Shown piece after piece: positions 12,882 through 24,530 of a DNA stretch of 64,000 nt. Positions within the stretch are counted from its first letter, which is position 1. Each line of letters opens with the position of its first letter. The position numbers and the translations under genes were made by a program. Source of the DNA: Acholoe squamosa (Eukaryota; Annelida; Polychaeta; Phyllodocida; Polynoidae); contig OX439044.1 of NCBI GenBank assembly GCA_949317995.1, forward strand, positions 47,076,166 to 47,140,165, read 5' to 3'. Below the pieces are notes generated by a model. That model made no database searches and had not been told where the DNA came from. It saw only the letters and a program-made list of their open reading frames with translations.

Positions 12882-13959
12882 CTGCAAGGATATAAAGGAA
12901 AGCAAAGATTTGAGACTGTTAATAATAACGGATTTATACCTGGATTATATTGAATATACCATACTCTTTGGTGACATGCTGCCAGTACTTGTGTTGCTTT
13001 ACCGTTAGTAGCAGTTTTATAGACTCGCAGTTGAAAAATTTGTAGTGCCTTTACCCCTATATATTATATTGACTCAACAAAGTGTAATGGTTGTCTAGTT
13101 TCAAAAGGGTCGCAGGGTTTAGACTAGTGATACGTGTGCTCAGCATTTTCCACTGATAGGCAGTGGCCAGCCAGTGCCTATTATACAAAATCAATGCTGG
13201 GGAAACTGTTAGATTCATTGATTTACATAGACTACATCCCAAGCTAGCTTTTGGTGATTAGATAGACTGATAAAATCTCGAACTACTCTTCTACCTGCAC
13301 TTGGTATGACTAAGGGCAATATAGGAAATAGCAAAAATGACCAGAAGTCATTCACCACGTGTAGTATCTATAGTTCTTTCTATTTACTAATAATCTTTAC
13401 TGCTAGTGATAATTCATGACATTTCAGGTTTTCACTGTGTACATTAGAGCAATTATGACCGATGCTTATATATGATCGACTAGATTTAAACTTATTACTG
13501 GCTATCATTGTGATGGACCAATACTAGGCTAGCCCAAGTAAAGATAACTCAAATTTACATTGCAGCCCAAATGACAACCTAAAACTAAAACATTAAGATA
13601 AAGAACTTCTGCCAGGCAGTCACGACAGCGTCGCCATTTTGAGTGAAGTTATCACCAAAAACACAAATGGCCAGCTCGTAAGACGGTCATAAGGGAGGTA
13701 AAAAGCCCTTCATATTTTGCCACTTGATTTCACTTCACATGCGTGCATCAACGGTCCTCCCTGTCGTCGTTGACAGAAGGAATGAATGAAAAAACCTTTT
13801 TGACTTCAGAATGACAAATATACTGACTGGCTCGCTAAGCTTCCATCGCGAATAGTCTATGAAGCAGCTCTTGATGCAACCAAAACAATGTCAATATTAA
13901 CCCTGAAAATGGCTCATATATCATAGGGCCAAACCTAATTATGATGGAATTCTTTCGAC

Positions 13960-14130
13960 CCCCTGACCAGGGGGGGGAGGGTCAGAATAATTTCACCTGT
14001 TTTCAACGCAAAAGCCTGTGTCTTACTATAGGTTAAAAAGGTCGTTCGCACACGATTTTGGGTTCTTCGGGGGGGGGCGGGGTACAAAAAAGATTGGACC
14101 CTGGAGAGGGGGGCCAGAACTTTGATAGGA
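13960..14130. repeat. Diverged relative of the MITE at 51789-52034
   Basis: TTCGACCCCCTGACCAGG, GTCAGAATAATTTCA, AGGTTAAAAAGGTCGTTCGC and GCACACGATTTTG follow the same order as in the interior of 51789-52034. Its own inverted ends were not found. Confidence 0.45.
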
Positions 14131-14351
14131 GGCTATATTTACAGTACCTTTATTTAGTTAGTTTATTTAAAAAAAGACTTTGCCACCCACCCTCTTCCGA
14201 GGGGCAAAATTGTCGAAATTCCCCTGTGTTGCTGCTACTGAAAAAGGAAATTTGGCCCTGTTTTGCTAGGGTCGGTCGGGTTACTGGAAACACACCTTTT
14301 GTTTTGCATAAGTACCCTATTCATACATTTAATTGGATAAATATGCCTTAC

Positions 14352-14576
14352 CTTAGGTACAAAGACTAACATGAGGGTGATGGTTGTACAGAAGATGACG
14401 AAGATGCCAGTGATGAGGTATGCAGCATCCTGGCGGTCTTGGATGATGAAGGATATGGGCACCCCAGATACACACATAATAACGACATTGTAGACGGACA
14501 TGCCCACGTACTTGGAATCATTGAGGGCAGGAATGCTCACAGAACGGGTCTCCCAGGCTAGGAAGCACCCAAATAT
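14352..14576 (-). CDS. GABBR2: GABA-B receptor subunit 2-like, visible exon 12 (TM5 end, ICL3, TM6, TM7)
   Basis: A 225-base, phase 0-0 exon with 75 residues, acceptor ATTACTCAG and donor GTAAGG. It opens [20 protein letters not shown] then [15 protein letters not shown], almost the vertebrate subunit 2 wording of the third intracellular loop and TM6. It closes with [15 protein letters not shown], the end of TM7. It aligns without gaps to the matching stretch of human subunit 2 as I recall it. The [10 protein letters not shown] loop belongs to the part of subunit 2 that activates Gi/o. This is the strongest identifier in the window. Confidence 0.97.
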
Positions 14577-14744
14577 CTGAGTAATGAATATAAGAGAACA
14601 TTAAAATCTGATTCCCCTTAGCACACTATTTAAAGGAATTTGCTTAAATGCGTTTTACATGGCAACATTTATGAATGTGTGTTCTAAGAAAATGCAGTCC
14701 TATTAAGTTGGTTCTTAGAATACAGTTAGGCCAAAAAGAAATAT

Positions 14745-15075
14745 TGTGTGTTTCCAGTTACATGACTCAAAACTCTAGGGTCGGTAGGTCGGATTTCATT
14801 TTTTTTTAAATTTGCATAAAAGTATATGGACAAATGTGCCTGATTCTTCAATGACATTTGAAAGCCATATGAAAAAATGTAAAAAAGATTAGTTTTTTAC
14901 GCAATGGTTGTGACGTATAAACAGGGGAAATGTGAAAAACATCGAGACAAATTTGAAAAAAAAGAAAATTTTCATAAAGAAATTAAAGAAAATCGTGAAA
15001 AATGTAAAAAAAAAGTGTAGGGTCGGCACTGTTTTGCTAGGATCGGTCGGGTAACTGGAAACAAACCTTTTTTTT
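14745..15075. mobile_element. Inverted-repeat element with GTTTCCAGTTAC ends and TAGGGTCGG motifs
   Basis: Left GTTTCCAGTTAC with TAGGGTCGGTAGGTCGG inside, right GGATCGGTCGGGTAACTGGAAAC. The centre is A/T-rich. A solo right end (TAGGGTCGGTCGGGTTACTG) sits at about 14267-14290, just outside exon 12, so the family inserted here twice. Confidence 0.7.
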
Positions 15076-15129
15076 TATCTGGGATTATAAACCTTTTGAC
15101 TTAAAGATGCTAGATGATATTTTACTCAC

Positions 15130-15240
15130 CAACAGTAGGCCTTTATAGGCATATATAACTCCTAGCCAAATGTTCATATAATCTGATATACAGAACTCTA
15201 TAACCGGGATAATCTCCATATCACCCCCGTCCGGGTCTGT
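15130..15240 (-). CDS. GABBR2: GABA-B receptor subunit 2-like, visible exon 11 (ECL2 and TM5)
   Basis: A 111-base, phase 0-0 exon with acceptor TTTACAG and donor GTGAGT. Its 37 residues begin TDPDGGDMEIIPVIEFCISD and continue YMNIWLGVIYAYKGLLL. The EFC cysteine is the partner of the TM3 cysteine in exon 8. IWLGVIYAYKGLLL is the start of TM5 and nearly matches the family pattern IWLGIVYAYKGLLM. There is no comparable open frame on the opposite strand. Confidence 0.95.
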
Positions 15241-15709
15241 CTGTAAACATTAAAGAAAACACACCAATTTAGAAGTTACCAAGTTGTGTCACCCCCATGG
15301 GTCAATAACCAAATCGATTGAAGTTCTATCTAAGTGCCCCAACTAATCCTATTATGGTTACAGTTCATAGCTACTTTCAGTCAGTTAACCAAGTATTTAG
15401 ACGACTCGTATTTTAGTGTTTTATGTACCTCCTGAACCAACTCACACCCCTTAGTTTCCACAAGAAAAAAAACTCCTTGCTCGAAATAATGACAGGCTCT
15501 CAAAAGTTGTAAAATTAAATGGGGAAAGGGCAATAATTGAGGCAGCAATATTTTTCCCCATTTCTTGGAGAAGGCAATTTGCAGTAGTGTCGCAGGGTGA
15601 GTCATCAGCTTGAGGTTTTACGAAACTTATGATTACCACAGATGTCAATTAAAGGAAGGCTTGGCAATGTCATACGGCGTCCAGACTCTGGCTAATGGTT
15701 TAAAGCGTA

Positions 15710-16604
15710 CACTGCAAAAATGGTGTTTAGATTTTAAACATGTTTAGGTCTAAACATGTTTAAAACCTAAACATATAGCTCAGTTAGGTGTCTCATCAAC
15801 TACACATTTAGGAAATGAACACTTTTTTTCTAACTACATAAACATTTACGCTAAACATGTTTAGATGTTTAGAGCTGAGACAGTTGAATAATAGGTGTTT
15901 AGATTTAAACATCAATATGTTTAGATACTTGGATGTTAAATCCACACCAGGTAGCAGCACTACCTTTGACTGGACTATCTGCACACAGTTATAATCAATT
16001 GTTGTGACAAATGTCCCCAAATCCCATGTTTATCATGGTTTCATTTCATAGAATGTCATGTGAATAGAAAGGGCAATAGAAAATTGACTAGTTTCACCCC
16101 GTGCCACCATCATTACCCTAAAATAATCAATTTACTCCATGACTGACACCTATTTGATGTTATTCTGGAATAGATAAGGCAATGTCCTTCCTGCCAAGCT
16201 GTTGTACTTTCTCAAGTCTCTCATTCTGATGCAGTGTGTAATATATGTAAACGTATATAGCTGTGGCTGACATCTTTGGAGACTTTGACAAGTAAATACC
16301 TGCTGATGTCCCCCCCCCAGTAAATGAGAAAAAAATATATCTCTTTTTTTAATGCATACATGTCTGCAAACCTTAACTCTCCATCAAATCATTTAAACAT
16401 CTAAACACAAAAATTCATAAACACCTAAACACAAAAATTTATATATCTAAACACAAAGTTTTAACCTTAACACCTACATTTCTAAACACTTGAGCTAATC
16501 ACATTGTTTGGTTCAACATGTTTAGGAAATTAATGTGATTACAAAAACGTTGCAAGAATATGTTTAGAATTGTGTTTAGGATCTAAACACCTTTTTTTGC
16601 AGTG
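15710..16604. mobile_element. MITE with CACTGCAAAAA ends and TA target duplication
   Basis: Left CACTGCAAAAATGGTGTTTA, right TAAACACCTTTTTTTGCAGT then G. TA flanks it at 15708-15709 and 16605-16606. The subterminal zones are crowded with TAAACATGTTTA and TCTAAACAC words in both orientations. No coding frame is evident. Confidence 0.82.
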
Positions 16605-17136
16605 TAGTAGTCATTTGAAACGAGGGATACAAACATTATCTTCAAAGGCTGGAAATCAATCTTTGTATAGTTTTCCCTTCATGGGACAATATCAATGATA
16701 GTGTAAAACGTCCTCCATTATTATATCAGCATAGTTCAGAGAGGTTGTAATGTATTGAGTCAGTGTCAGTACACATGCCTGTTATATTTGTAATCTAATT
16801 TTCATTCACATTCACACATTTTAACTGTATTATTAGCTGAATAAAAGTCCATGAAATGGTAATTTTCTTCATAGCCTTTAGTAGTTAGATATTAATCGTG
16901 ATCTATAGTGGGTAAAGGTGGTACTGTAGTGGCTTGTTGAAGTGTCCCGATGCTTAAAGATTTCACCCCAGTGCTCACTTAGGACCCCACCACTTGTATC
17001 CTGTTTAGATACAGGAACTCCGCCCAAATAATTGTAATATCATTGGCAGTTTCTATTGAGTATTCCACATAAATGATTGAATATACGAATACATTATATT
17101 CAGTCATCTGTGTAAAAGATATAGTAGTGAACTGAC

Positions 17137-17259
17137 CTCTGATGGGAGTTCTTTAGTCTCCCTCCGGACAGGATCCATCCCGTGCCAGGTACCCAGCAGG
17201 ATGATGTCGACACACAGCAGGAATGCCACCAGCATAAACAACCTATAGTCTTTTATGAC
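17137..17259 (-). CDS. GABBR2: GABA-B receptor subunit 2-like, visible exon 10 (TM4)
   Basis: A 123-base, phase 0-0 exon with acceptor CGTTTCAAG and donor GTCAGT. It reads VIKDYRLFMLVAFLLCVDII followed by LLGTWHGMDPVRRETKELPS and E. This matches the subunit 2 pattern IIKDQKL, hydrophobic TM4, then WQAVDPLRRT in extracellular loop 2. Intron length is 4.9 kb upstream and 1.9 kb downstream. Confidence 0.95.
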
Positions 17260-18499
17260 CTTGAAACGAACAACCAGAAGTCTTTTTAAAGCTATGAACA
17301 AAATAGTCTTTAGCCATTTTCACATTCAAACGTTCTGAATATAGAGGCGATGGTATTCATACCTTGTCAAAAAAAACTACAAAAAAAAAAAGAAGAAAAC
17401 AAGAGCCATGATGCTTTATAACCCCCCAGGAAACACAAGTGGAATAAACAGACACAGAATTAATGAATCAACTCATTGAGAAATATAACTTTCTTGCCAC
17501 CTTAAGAAACCACCGCATCCCGCCTCTTCTCCCCCTTTCCCCATCTGAATATTCTCTGGTGACTATCTGAAACAGATCCCAGCACCCTGATGGCTCATTT
17601 CCATATGGTGTGCCATTCACATGCTACAATCAATGCTTATCAGACATTACTGAGCATTGGTATGACATTTGGCGGATACGTGCAATCTGAGGTTATTGTC
17701 TAATGATCAGCTAATAATGAGACACTTGTCAGAAAGTGGCCTGGTGTAATGACTGTGGCCAATAATGGCTCTTATCAGTTATCAGTACCTCATTGAAATG
17801 CACAAGAAGTGATAGCGCCTCAAGCCAAGTGGAAACGTGTCTTCTGCTATTACATTGACTTCAATTTCAATATGATACTTCTGTCCCATGTCTGTTATCT
17901 TAAGACCTTCTACCCTTCAAAACTCCATTATTCATTTCCCACAGCAAATGGAGCGCATTGTAACCTATAGTTTTGATATTCCCTGTTGAAAGTATACTAG
18001 TCTTGAATTTCCTTGTCATAAAGCCCTGTATCTAGATCCTTATCCATTACAGAAGCAGAGATTTGTTATCGGTAGCTAACAAATCTAAGGAGCTATTGCC
18101 ATGTAATAAACTGTAGTTTTCTTCTTATTAATATTACAGCTGGATTTGATACACGTCAGGTCAATCAGCTTTAGCCTACTACGTCAATGTGCCAGCAGGT
18201 CTGCAAGGCAATTCGCTCTGGGTACCAAATATGGTCAGTCCGTGTAAGAAACAATGGCCCCTTGGATGAATTCTCTCAGATGCACTTGGCTACTATCACT
18301 TAGTGATCGTACAAATGAGCAGGACGAATTGGTACATGTTGTGTCTTCTCTCTCTCTCTCTTTCCTCAGTTTTTATAGAGAGGACGGCTTCAGGTGGCTC
18401 TGTCAGTAGAATAATCAATGTGAAAACACTGGCTGCCTCTAACAGTAGTAGGAGCTGTGTTGGGTTCCATTATGTCCACCCATTCCGATGTATCTGCCA

Positions 18500-19155
18500 G
18501 ATCCTTAATTCCATTTCGTCCACCATCTTTTGTTCTGAAATTCCCACCAAAATTTACTTATTCCATTGTGTCCACCAGGTTTTGTTCCAAAACATCCACA
18601 AAAAGTTCCAAATTCCATTTTGTCCAACAGATCTTGTTCAAAAATATCCGCAAAAATGTCAAAATTCCATTGTGTCCACCAGGTTTTGTTCCAACATGTC
18701 CACCAAAAGTGTCCAGATTCCATTCCATCCACCAGCTCTTGTTCCAAAATATCCGCAAAAAATGTCCAAATTCCATTTTGTCCCTAGGTTTTTCTCCAAA
18801 ATGTCCGCAAACAGTTCCAAAGTCCATTCCGTCCACAGGGTTTAGTTCCAAATAATCAACAAAAATGCCCAGATTCCATTCTGTCCACCAGCTTTTGTTC
18901 CAAAATGTCCATAAAAAGTTCCAAATTCCACTTTGTCCGTAAGCATTTGTTCCAAAATGTCTGCAAAATTGTCCATGTTCCATTGTGTCCAAAATCTCCA
19001 ATAACAGTGGTTAATTCTGTTTTGTCCATCAAGCTTTGTGCCAAAATGTCCACTATTTCATTTTATCTGCAAAATTTAAATGTTCTGATGCCATTCTGTC
19101 CACCAAAATTTGTTCTGAAATGTTCGCCAATTCCACATAGTCAGCCAGGTTCCCT
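18500..19155. repeat. ~53-bp minisatellite (TTCCATTGTGTCCACC)
   Basis: About 12 copies of TTCCATTGTGTCCACCAGGT, TTTGTTCCAAAA, TGTCCACAAAAAGTTCC. Open frames of up to 180 codons exist on both strands because the unit lacks stops. They have no start context, splice logic or protein similarity. A flanking leader (18440-18500) and the first units recur inverted at 21240-21410. Confidence 0.92.
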
Positions 19156-20799
19156 TTTAAAGTGAATTGATATCTGATGAGGACTCAGTAGTTGAAATGG
19201 TCTGATTTTTCCAACATTCCAAGAAGGTCATGATTGATGGATCTGAATAGGCTATTTAAGATATCTTTAGAGACGGTTGTTTCTGATATAGCTATTCCCA
19301 TTGAAATGGAAGATTAACATTACCATGATCATAATCATAATCTACAGAGAAAAGTATGGGAATAACCTTTCATTACTATTTCTTTTGTATTTTTTATAAA
19401 CATATATTTAATTTAGTGTATTTTCTGTGGTTTCTATGGCTCCCTCATGGTGAGAGTCCACAATTTTTTAACTCTTTTCCGTCAACTATTTTGCATATTC
19501 AGCCATACTATCAATTACACACATGTGGCAACATAATAAATTTCTAGTATTAAAATCATCTAAATTTGCCTTTTATGCCTTGTTGATGTATATCATATTA
19601 GGGGATTCACTTTCTTATGCATATCAGATTCAGGACTGATGAATTAGCAAACTCAGCATTCTTAATAACACTTTGATTTATTGGAGGCCCTATACATTTG
19701 TTTTACCAGCCTAATACACTAGATGACACTCAAGTAGCCCCACTGCTCACATGGGCATGTTCAGCATCTACTCCCAGGGCTCCATAGGTTTACCCTTAGT
19801 GCACAAAAATGCCAATATGCAGGGAGAAATAGAGCTCCAGATCTCAGAAATCAAAGCTGCAGACAGAGAAATTGTCTGGTTATACTCACCATAGATATTT
19901 AAGGAAAATGTTGAGCCAAACATAATTCAGACTATTAGAAACATGTGGGCCTATTGCAGCTAGTGGAGTCCAAACCAGCCATGCCCCTGTAGGAGAAACA
20001 GGGTGGCATGGTCGCCACTAGCGCCATCTGCTCTATTACAGCTGGTGAAAGGGTCGTATATCTAGCAAGGAATGAAAATGGAACAAGAGAATTTGCTTCC
20101 ACCCTTATTAGGCCTGACGTGATTAGAATACAGCTATTTGAGGGCCCAGAGGCAGCTGAAATTAACTCTATATGAAGGATATATGCCATTGGTAAAAACA
20201 ACTTCATTTTTTCAGGAAGGAGATGGTACACCAATACTAAACTGTCATCATTCTTCAGGGTAAAAATAATAATTTTCAGTGATGCCTTGCAGTTGGTGTC
20301 ATTTATCCCACAGGCCCAAAATAGCTGTTGAAATGTGGCAAAATTCAATATTTTCCCATGTTGAAGCAGCCATATTGAATTGGCAACTTATCAGAGGGAC
20401 TTCACCCCCATTCCCCATGTTAAGAACTTCACGATGAATGAGGCCTATGTAACAAAAGTACACCTTTATGACAACTTCCCTATTTGGCATTTCCTGATAG
20501 GCGTTCAATGTGTCTGATTAAACAAGGAATGGCAGACCTCTAGCTTATTCTGCCTGGACAATATTTGATATAGAAGTTAACTCGCAAATTAAGTTTTTTT
20601 TTTTTTTTTTTTTTTTTAATAATGGTCAGTATTATGATGCAAATCTGAGGAACTAATGGGAGCTAGATGCTATAATTTCACATATCTTCATCTAGTATAT
20701 AGACTTGATGTCTGCAAACCACAGAAAGTCTGCTACCTTTTAAATAGTGGAGGTAAGATCAACCAAAACTGCATGGTAAAGAAAAGTCATTCACTTCTA

Positions 20800-21218
20800 A
20801 GGGCCAAAACCCATTACCCGATTTTCCAATAATCGTTACCTTTATCGGCTGAATATTACGTAATACACATAAATATTGATCAGTTTCAGATGATAGGGTG
20901 TTGAAATCTAACAATAAGTGCCCGATTCTGAGGCCGATTTGGTACTATACTGCAAACTCATTATTTTCATTCCCGATTTTAACATATCAAACATGTTAGA
21001 AAGTCCTGGTAGGTAATGTATTGGACTGTGCCATTATCAAGCCTGTACCTTTCTCTTTGGAGAAATTATTATGCACTGGCATTGATCAACACTCGATTTG
21101 TATCAGCTAACACATTGATTGTCCTTCTACACCCCTACAATGCCCGATTCTTCAACCGATTTTGATGTTTACCCTGATGATCGGCCAGTTTTACAATCGT
21201 CTAATGGGTTTAGGCCCT
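20800..21218. mobile_element. MITE with AGGGCCAAAACCCATTA ends, TA target duplication
   Basis: Left AGGGCCAAAACCCATTACCC, right GTCTAATGGGTTTAGGCCCT. TA flanks it at 20798-20799 and 21219-21220. The inside repeats CCCGATT/CCGATTT words at 20818, 20920, 20930, 20972 and 21141. It adjoins the inverted minisatellite copy. Confidence 0.8.
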
Positions 21219-21239
21219 TACTGGGTCATGTGGGAAAAG

Positions 21240-21410
21240 TTCTGAAAACCTGTCTATTCATAATAGAACAAAGCCTAGAGGACACAATGGAATAAGTAAT
21301 TTTTGGCAGACATTTCGGAACAAAACATGTTGGAAGAAACGGAATGAAGGATCTGGCGGATACATCAGAATGGGTGGACATAATGGACCCCAACAAGCTG
21401 CATACATTCC
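21240..21410 (-). repeat. Inverted copy of the 53-bp minisatellite leader
   Basis: On the minus strand, GGGTCCATTATGTCCACCCA, TTCTGATGTATCCGCCAGAT, CCTTCATTCCG reproduces 18455-18510 and then about two units. The arms are about 2.7 kb apart. Confidence 0.8.
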
Positions 21411-22198
21411 TGCAGGCACACAGCTTGCAGCCGGCACAAGGACGCCGAGCTAAAATTGTCATCTGCAAAAGAAAGTCTCGCCCTTTTCCAAAGTAAAAGA
21501 CTCAATAATTAACAGTACACTTTCCTCGAAGGGGTAGAACTATTTGCCTAGCTTGCTAATCGGATCGGTTCCCGCCAATGGAGGCATAGGAGGACATTAT
21601 TAGATTTGATTGTACTGACAGTACAATGTACATCCATGATTGAATCATCTCTTCATGAGAAAGCTCAAGTATAAACGTGCCAAATCAATGGATATTGTGC
21701 AAGTCTTTCTCAAGTGCATATTGTTTGGAGACCCTAAAAACCCCATATAACATTCAGTAATTATTATCATGCTTTCTCAGATATGTCTAAAAGGTCTGTA
21801 CCCACAAATTCGTTTAAAGTGACATAGTCCGATTTTTTTCTTCATTTTTCAAATACTGTTTAAATGTGTTCCACATAATGCAATAACACCATATTTAGGT
21901 GTTTTTGTACAATTTATTGTTATCTTTAGGTGATACAAGCTTAGAAAGGGGGTTCCATGGACCTTGCCAGAGGCATTTTACGGTGTATTTCCAATGGATG
22001 GACTTTTGGCATGCACTCCAAAAGTAAGAAACTGAGTATAAATCTGACAATTCCTTCAAATATGAGCTTAAATATAGGGAGGTAGAGCAAATAAAGTAGG
22101 TACCATACGAATATCCTGGTTACTTTTTGAGAAGTTTGATTTTCTTTTGCCCCAACCAACGGACTATGCCACTTTAGTGTCAGATAGGTTGTCCTTAC

Positions 22199-22306
22199 CT
22201 TTCTATTTAATTTGATGTTGGTGAATATGGCGTGAACGCGCCATGTTTTACTAAACATGGCACCAAATGATAGAGTGAAGGCAACAGATAGAATCCATGA
22301 CCGTGC
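22199..22306 (-). CDS. GABBR2: GABA-B receptor subunit 2-like, visible exon 9 (TM3 and ICL2)
   Basis: A 108-base, phase 0-0 exon with acceptor TGTCTTTCAG and donor GTAAGG. It encodes 36 residues, [20 protein letters not shown] then [31 protein letters not shown] is the diagnostic TM3/ICL2 junction of GABA-B subunit 2. The basic NRK at the end opens the second intracellular loop, which in subunit 2 contacts the Gi/o protein. A longer open frame runs through this exon, but the parts outside these limits are intronic. Confidence 0.96.
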
Positions 22307-22859
22307 CTGAAAGACAATAGCAGGACTAAATGCATCATATGAGTTCATAAGGGATTGTACATGTCACTTTCATCATAATCAGATTTCTTATAAGGGGAAT
22401 AGAAGGTGTAGCTTCAGGAATTAACCTATCAATAATTGATAAGACGTCAGCAGATGTAGTATTAGCCGAATAAAAAGAAAAGCACACTTCTGCTGTCCCA
22501 CTCGATTTATCTATGGGGAAGCCCTGATCTATGATGCAAAGTACAAAATTGAAAGACTCTAAATTATGCTTTATATTATCTATTATGTATCAAGCCTACT
22601 GTCACTTACAGTGAACTAGTGTTGTATAAGGTGAAAAACACATTCTTACGTCATGGGTTCCAGAACCTAATAAAACAATTATTGCCTTGCACTATTACAG
22701 CACGCCACTTTATGTATTATAAAATATAGTGTTTACTGTACTATGCCATATATCACTTACTTTACAGTAAAAGAAGATGCCACTTACTACTATAATATTA
22801 TACCACTTTCTGTAATACACAACATACTACTTGATAATTATATACAATGTGCAACTTAC

Positions 22860-22992
22860 TGTACAAAGAAGTGGGAAGTTTTTGGGGGAGACCAGCCCAC
22901 CGTCCGTACCCATCAAAAAGACGGCCACGTAAGATAACACACACCCCACTATGATAACATTGTTCATATTGGGGCTGGACATCTTGATATAT
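22860..22992 (-). CDS. GABBR2: GABA-B receptor subunit 2-like, visible exon 8 (ICL1, TM2, top of TM3)
   Basis: A 133-base exon, phase 2 in and phase 0 out, with acceptor TTTTTCAG and donor GTAAGT. It encodes [20 protein letters not shown], then [20 protein letters not shown] and [13 protein letters not shown] is a hallmark of subunit 2 (KMSSPYMNN in vertebrates), and GABBR1 instead has QNSQPNLNN. The cysteine near the end is the conserved TM3 cysteine that bonds to extracellular loop 2, and its partner is in exon 11. The downstream intron is 553 bases. Confidence 0.95.
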
Positions 22993-24204
22993 CTGAAAAA
23001 CAAAGCCAATATCTGTATCAATTACAACGTAGACTATGCTAACACAAAGAATGTATTTCTGGAGGCATGGTATATGTTGCTTTCACAACCAGCATACAGT
23101 TAAAAGCATATGGTTTCCAGAGTGAACAAGAGAAATAACATCAGCATTAACTGAGTCAACATTGAGAAGGAGTTAACCAAATTTATCCTGCCAATTATCA
23201 ACGTTGAGCAGGCTCCGTGGCCGCGCAGTCATGCCCCCTTAAGAATGAAGTCTTTGGTAGTCATTTTATATTGAAAGAACATGTATAACCGAACATATTG
23301 GTTTTCTGAAATCATGTTCCAGAAAACATGTTACCATGCTTTCTCACGCCATTGTTCATCAATCTGTAAATGCCTGTCATTAAATCTAATTAGACCATAG
23401 TTATAAGCGAAGTGTGTCTACTCATCTGGTAAGATAAGTCCAATAAGGAACATTACATTGTTAAAGGACCGTTCTTAGGTTATTGGTACCCACAGCATTA
23501 GAACCATCTAATTAGGTACAGTGTACCTTTTTGTCTATGGCTTTTAATTACAGGACAAAGGTAATAAGCCACAGCTTCTTTTCCCTGATTAGGTAGATAG
23601 GGACAGGAGTTGTCATTCACCAGTTTTGATTACAAGCTTACTTTTTCTATGAGCATTAATACTGGTGTGAGAAAAATACTCTCTCTTCCTCCTACCCCTT
23701 TAGAGGGTGTATTTTTTCTACTGCGATTATTGGCCGTTTTAGTACAACCCTATGACTAAAGTCAGTAGATGTAAATATTTTAATCGGATGGACTCCAATC
23801 ATTAGGAATTGCTATCTTATGATCAAGAGGAGAAACCGATAGAAGTGAAATCATCACAGGAACATGTCTGTCAATTTAGAGGTCCTTGCCAGGAACATGT
23901 CTGTCAATTGATAGCTTTGCTATTTTATCCATGTGCAGTGTAAATAGAATGGGTCTCCCTTGAAAATAATGCTAGAGATACCTGAAGTAGAAACTTATGC
24001 TCTCGCTTTATGCCCTTATCTTTCTTTCAATGTTCTAGTTGCCTCAGCAATTGCTGTGCCAGCAAGAAAGAACTGCCCTCAAACAAGCCATGCACATTAT
24101 ACTTTCTGAATTGATTGTTTGGGGTTCTGAGGGTAGTAGTATGCATTGCACATACAGAGACAACAATCTGATAACATGTGAGTACATGCAGGCTATACGT
24201 GAAA

Positions 24205-24530
24205 TAACTTTTGTTATAACACAGCTGGGCAAAGTCATAGTGCATTATCCTTAACACTATGTTCTGATTGGCTGATTGACCGTGCATTATCTAGATGGAC
24301 AATGCACTCCAAGCAAAGGATGTAAACTTCATCTCAACTTTAGACTTCACAATTAATATTTATGTGTTGTCAGGTGGCTGTTAGTTGATTTTGCTGTGTT
24401 ATAACAGGAATAATGCACTTGGTCATGGCTGTGGTCATGCTCTAGACTGTATTGAGACATTGAAGGGCCTTATAGGCCATGCCCTGTGCATTATTCCCTG
24501 AGTGATGTTGTGGTGTGGTATTATAACGTC
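24205..24530. repeat. Inverted GTTATAAC / GTGCATTAT repeat cluster
   Basis: GTTATAACA at about 24208 and 24401 faces TATTATAAC at about 24520. GGAATAATGCAC at about 24411 faces GTGCATTATTCC at about 24488, and further GTGCATTAT copies lie near 24240 and 24283. It is probably one or two degraded DNA-transposon ends. The limits are uncertain. Confidence 0.5.

Noticed and set aside
12787-13008. 73-codon plus-strand frame over receptor exon 13
   Set aside because: It is the antisense shadow of a well-supported exon. Its hydrophobic look comes from reading coiled-coil codons backwards.
18303-19165. Long open frames (up to 180 codons) on both strands
   Set aside because: They run through a 53-bp tandem repeat whose unit lacks stops on both strands. 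There is no conserved protein, splice structure or start context.
21941-22348. One 135-codon exon on the minus strand
   Set aside because: Only 22199-22306 is coding. A GTAAGG donor and a TCTTTCAG acceptor delimit it, and the family alignment stops exactly there.
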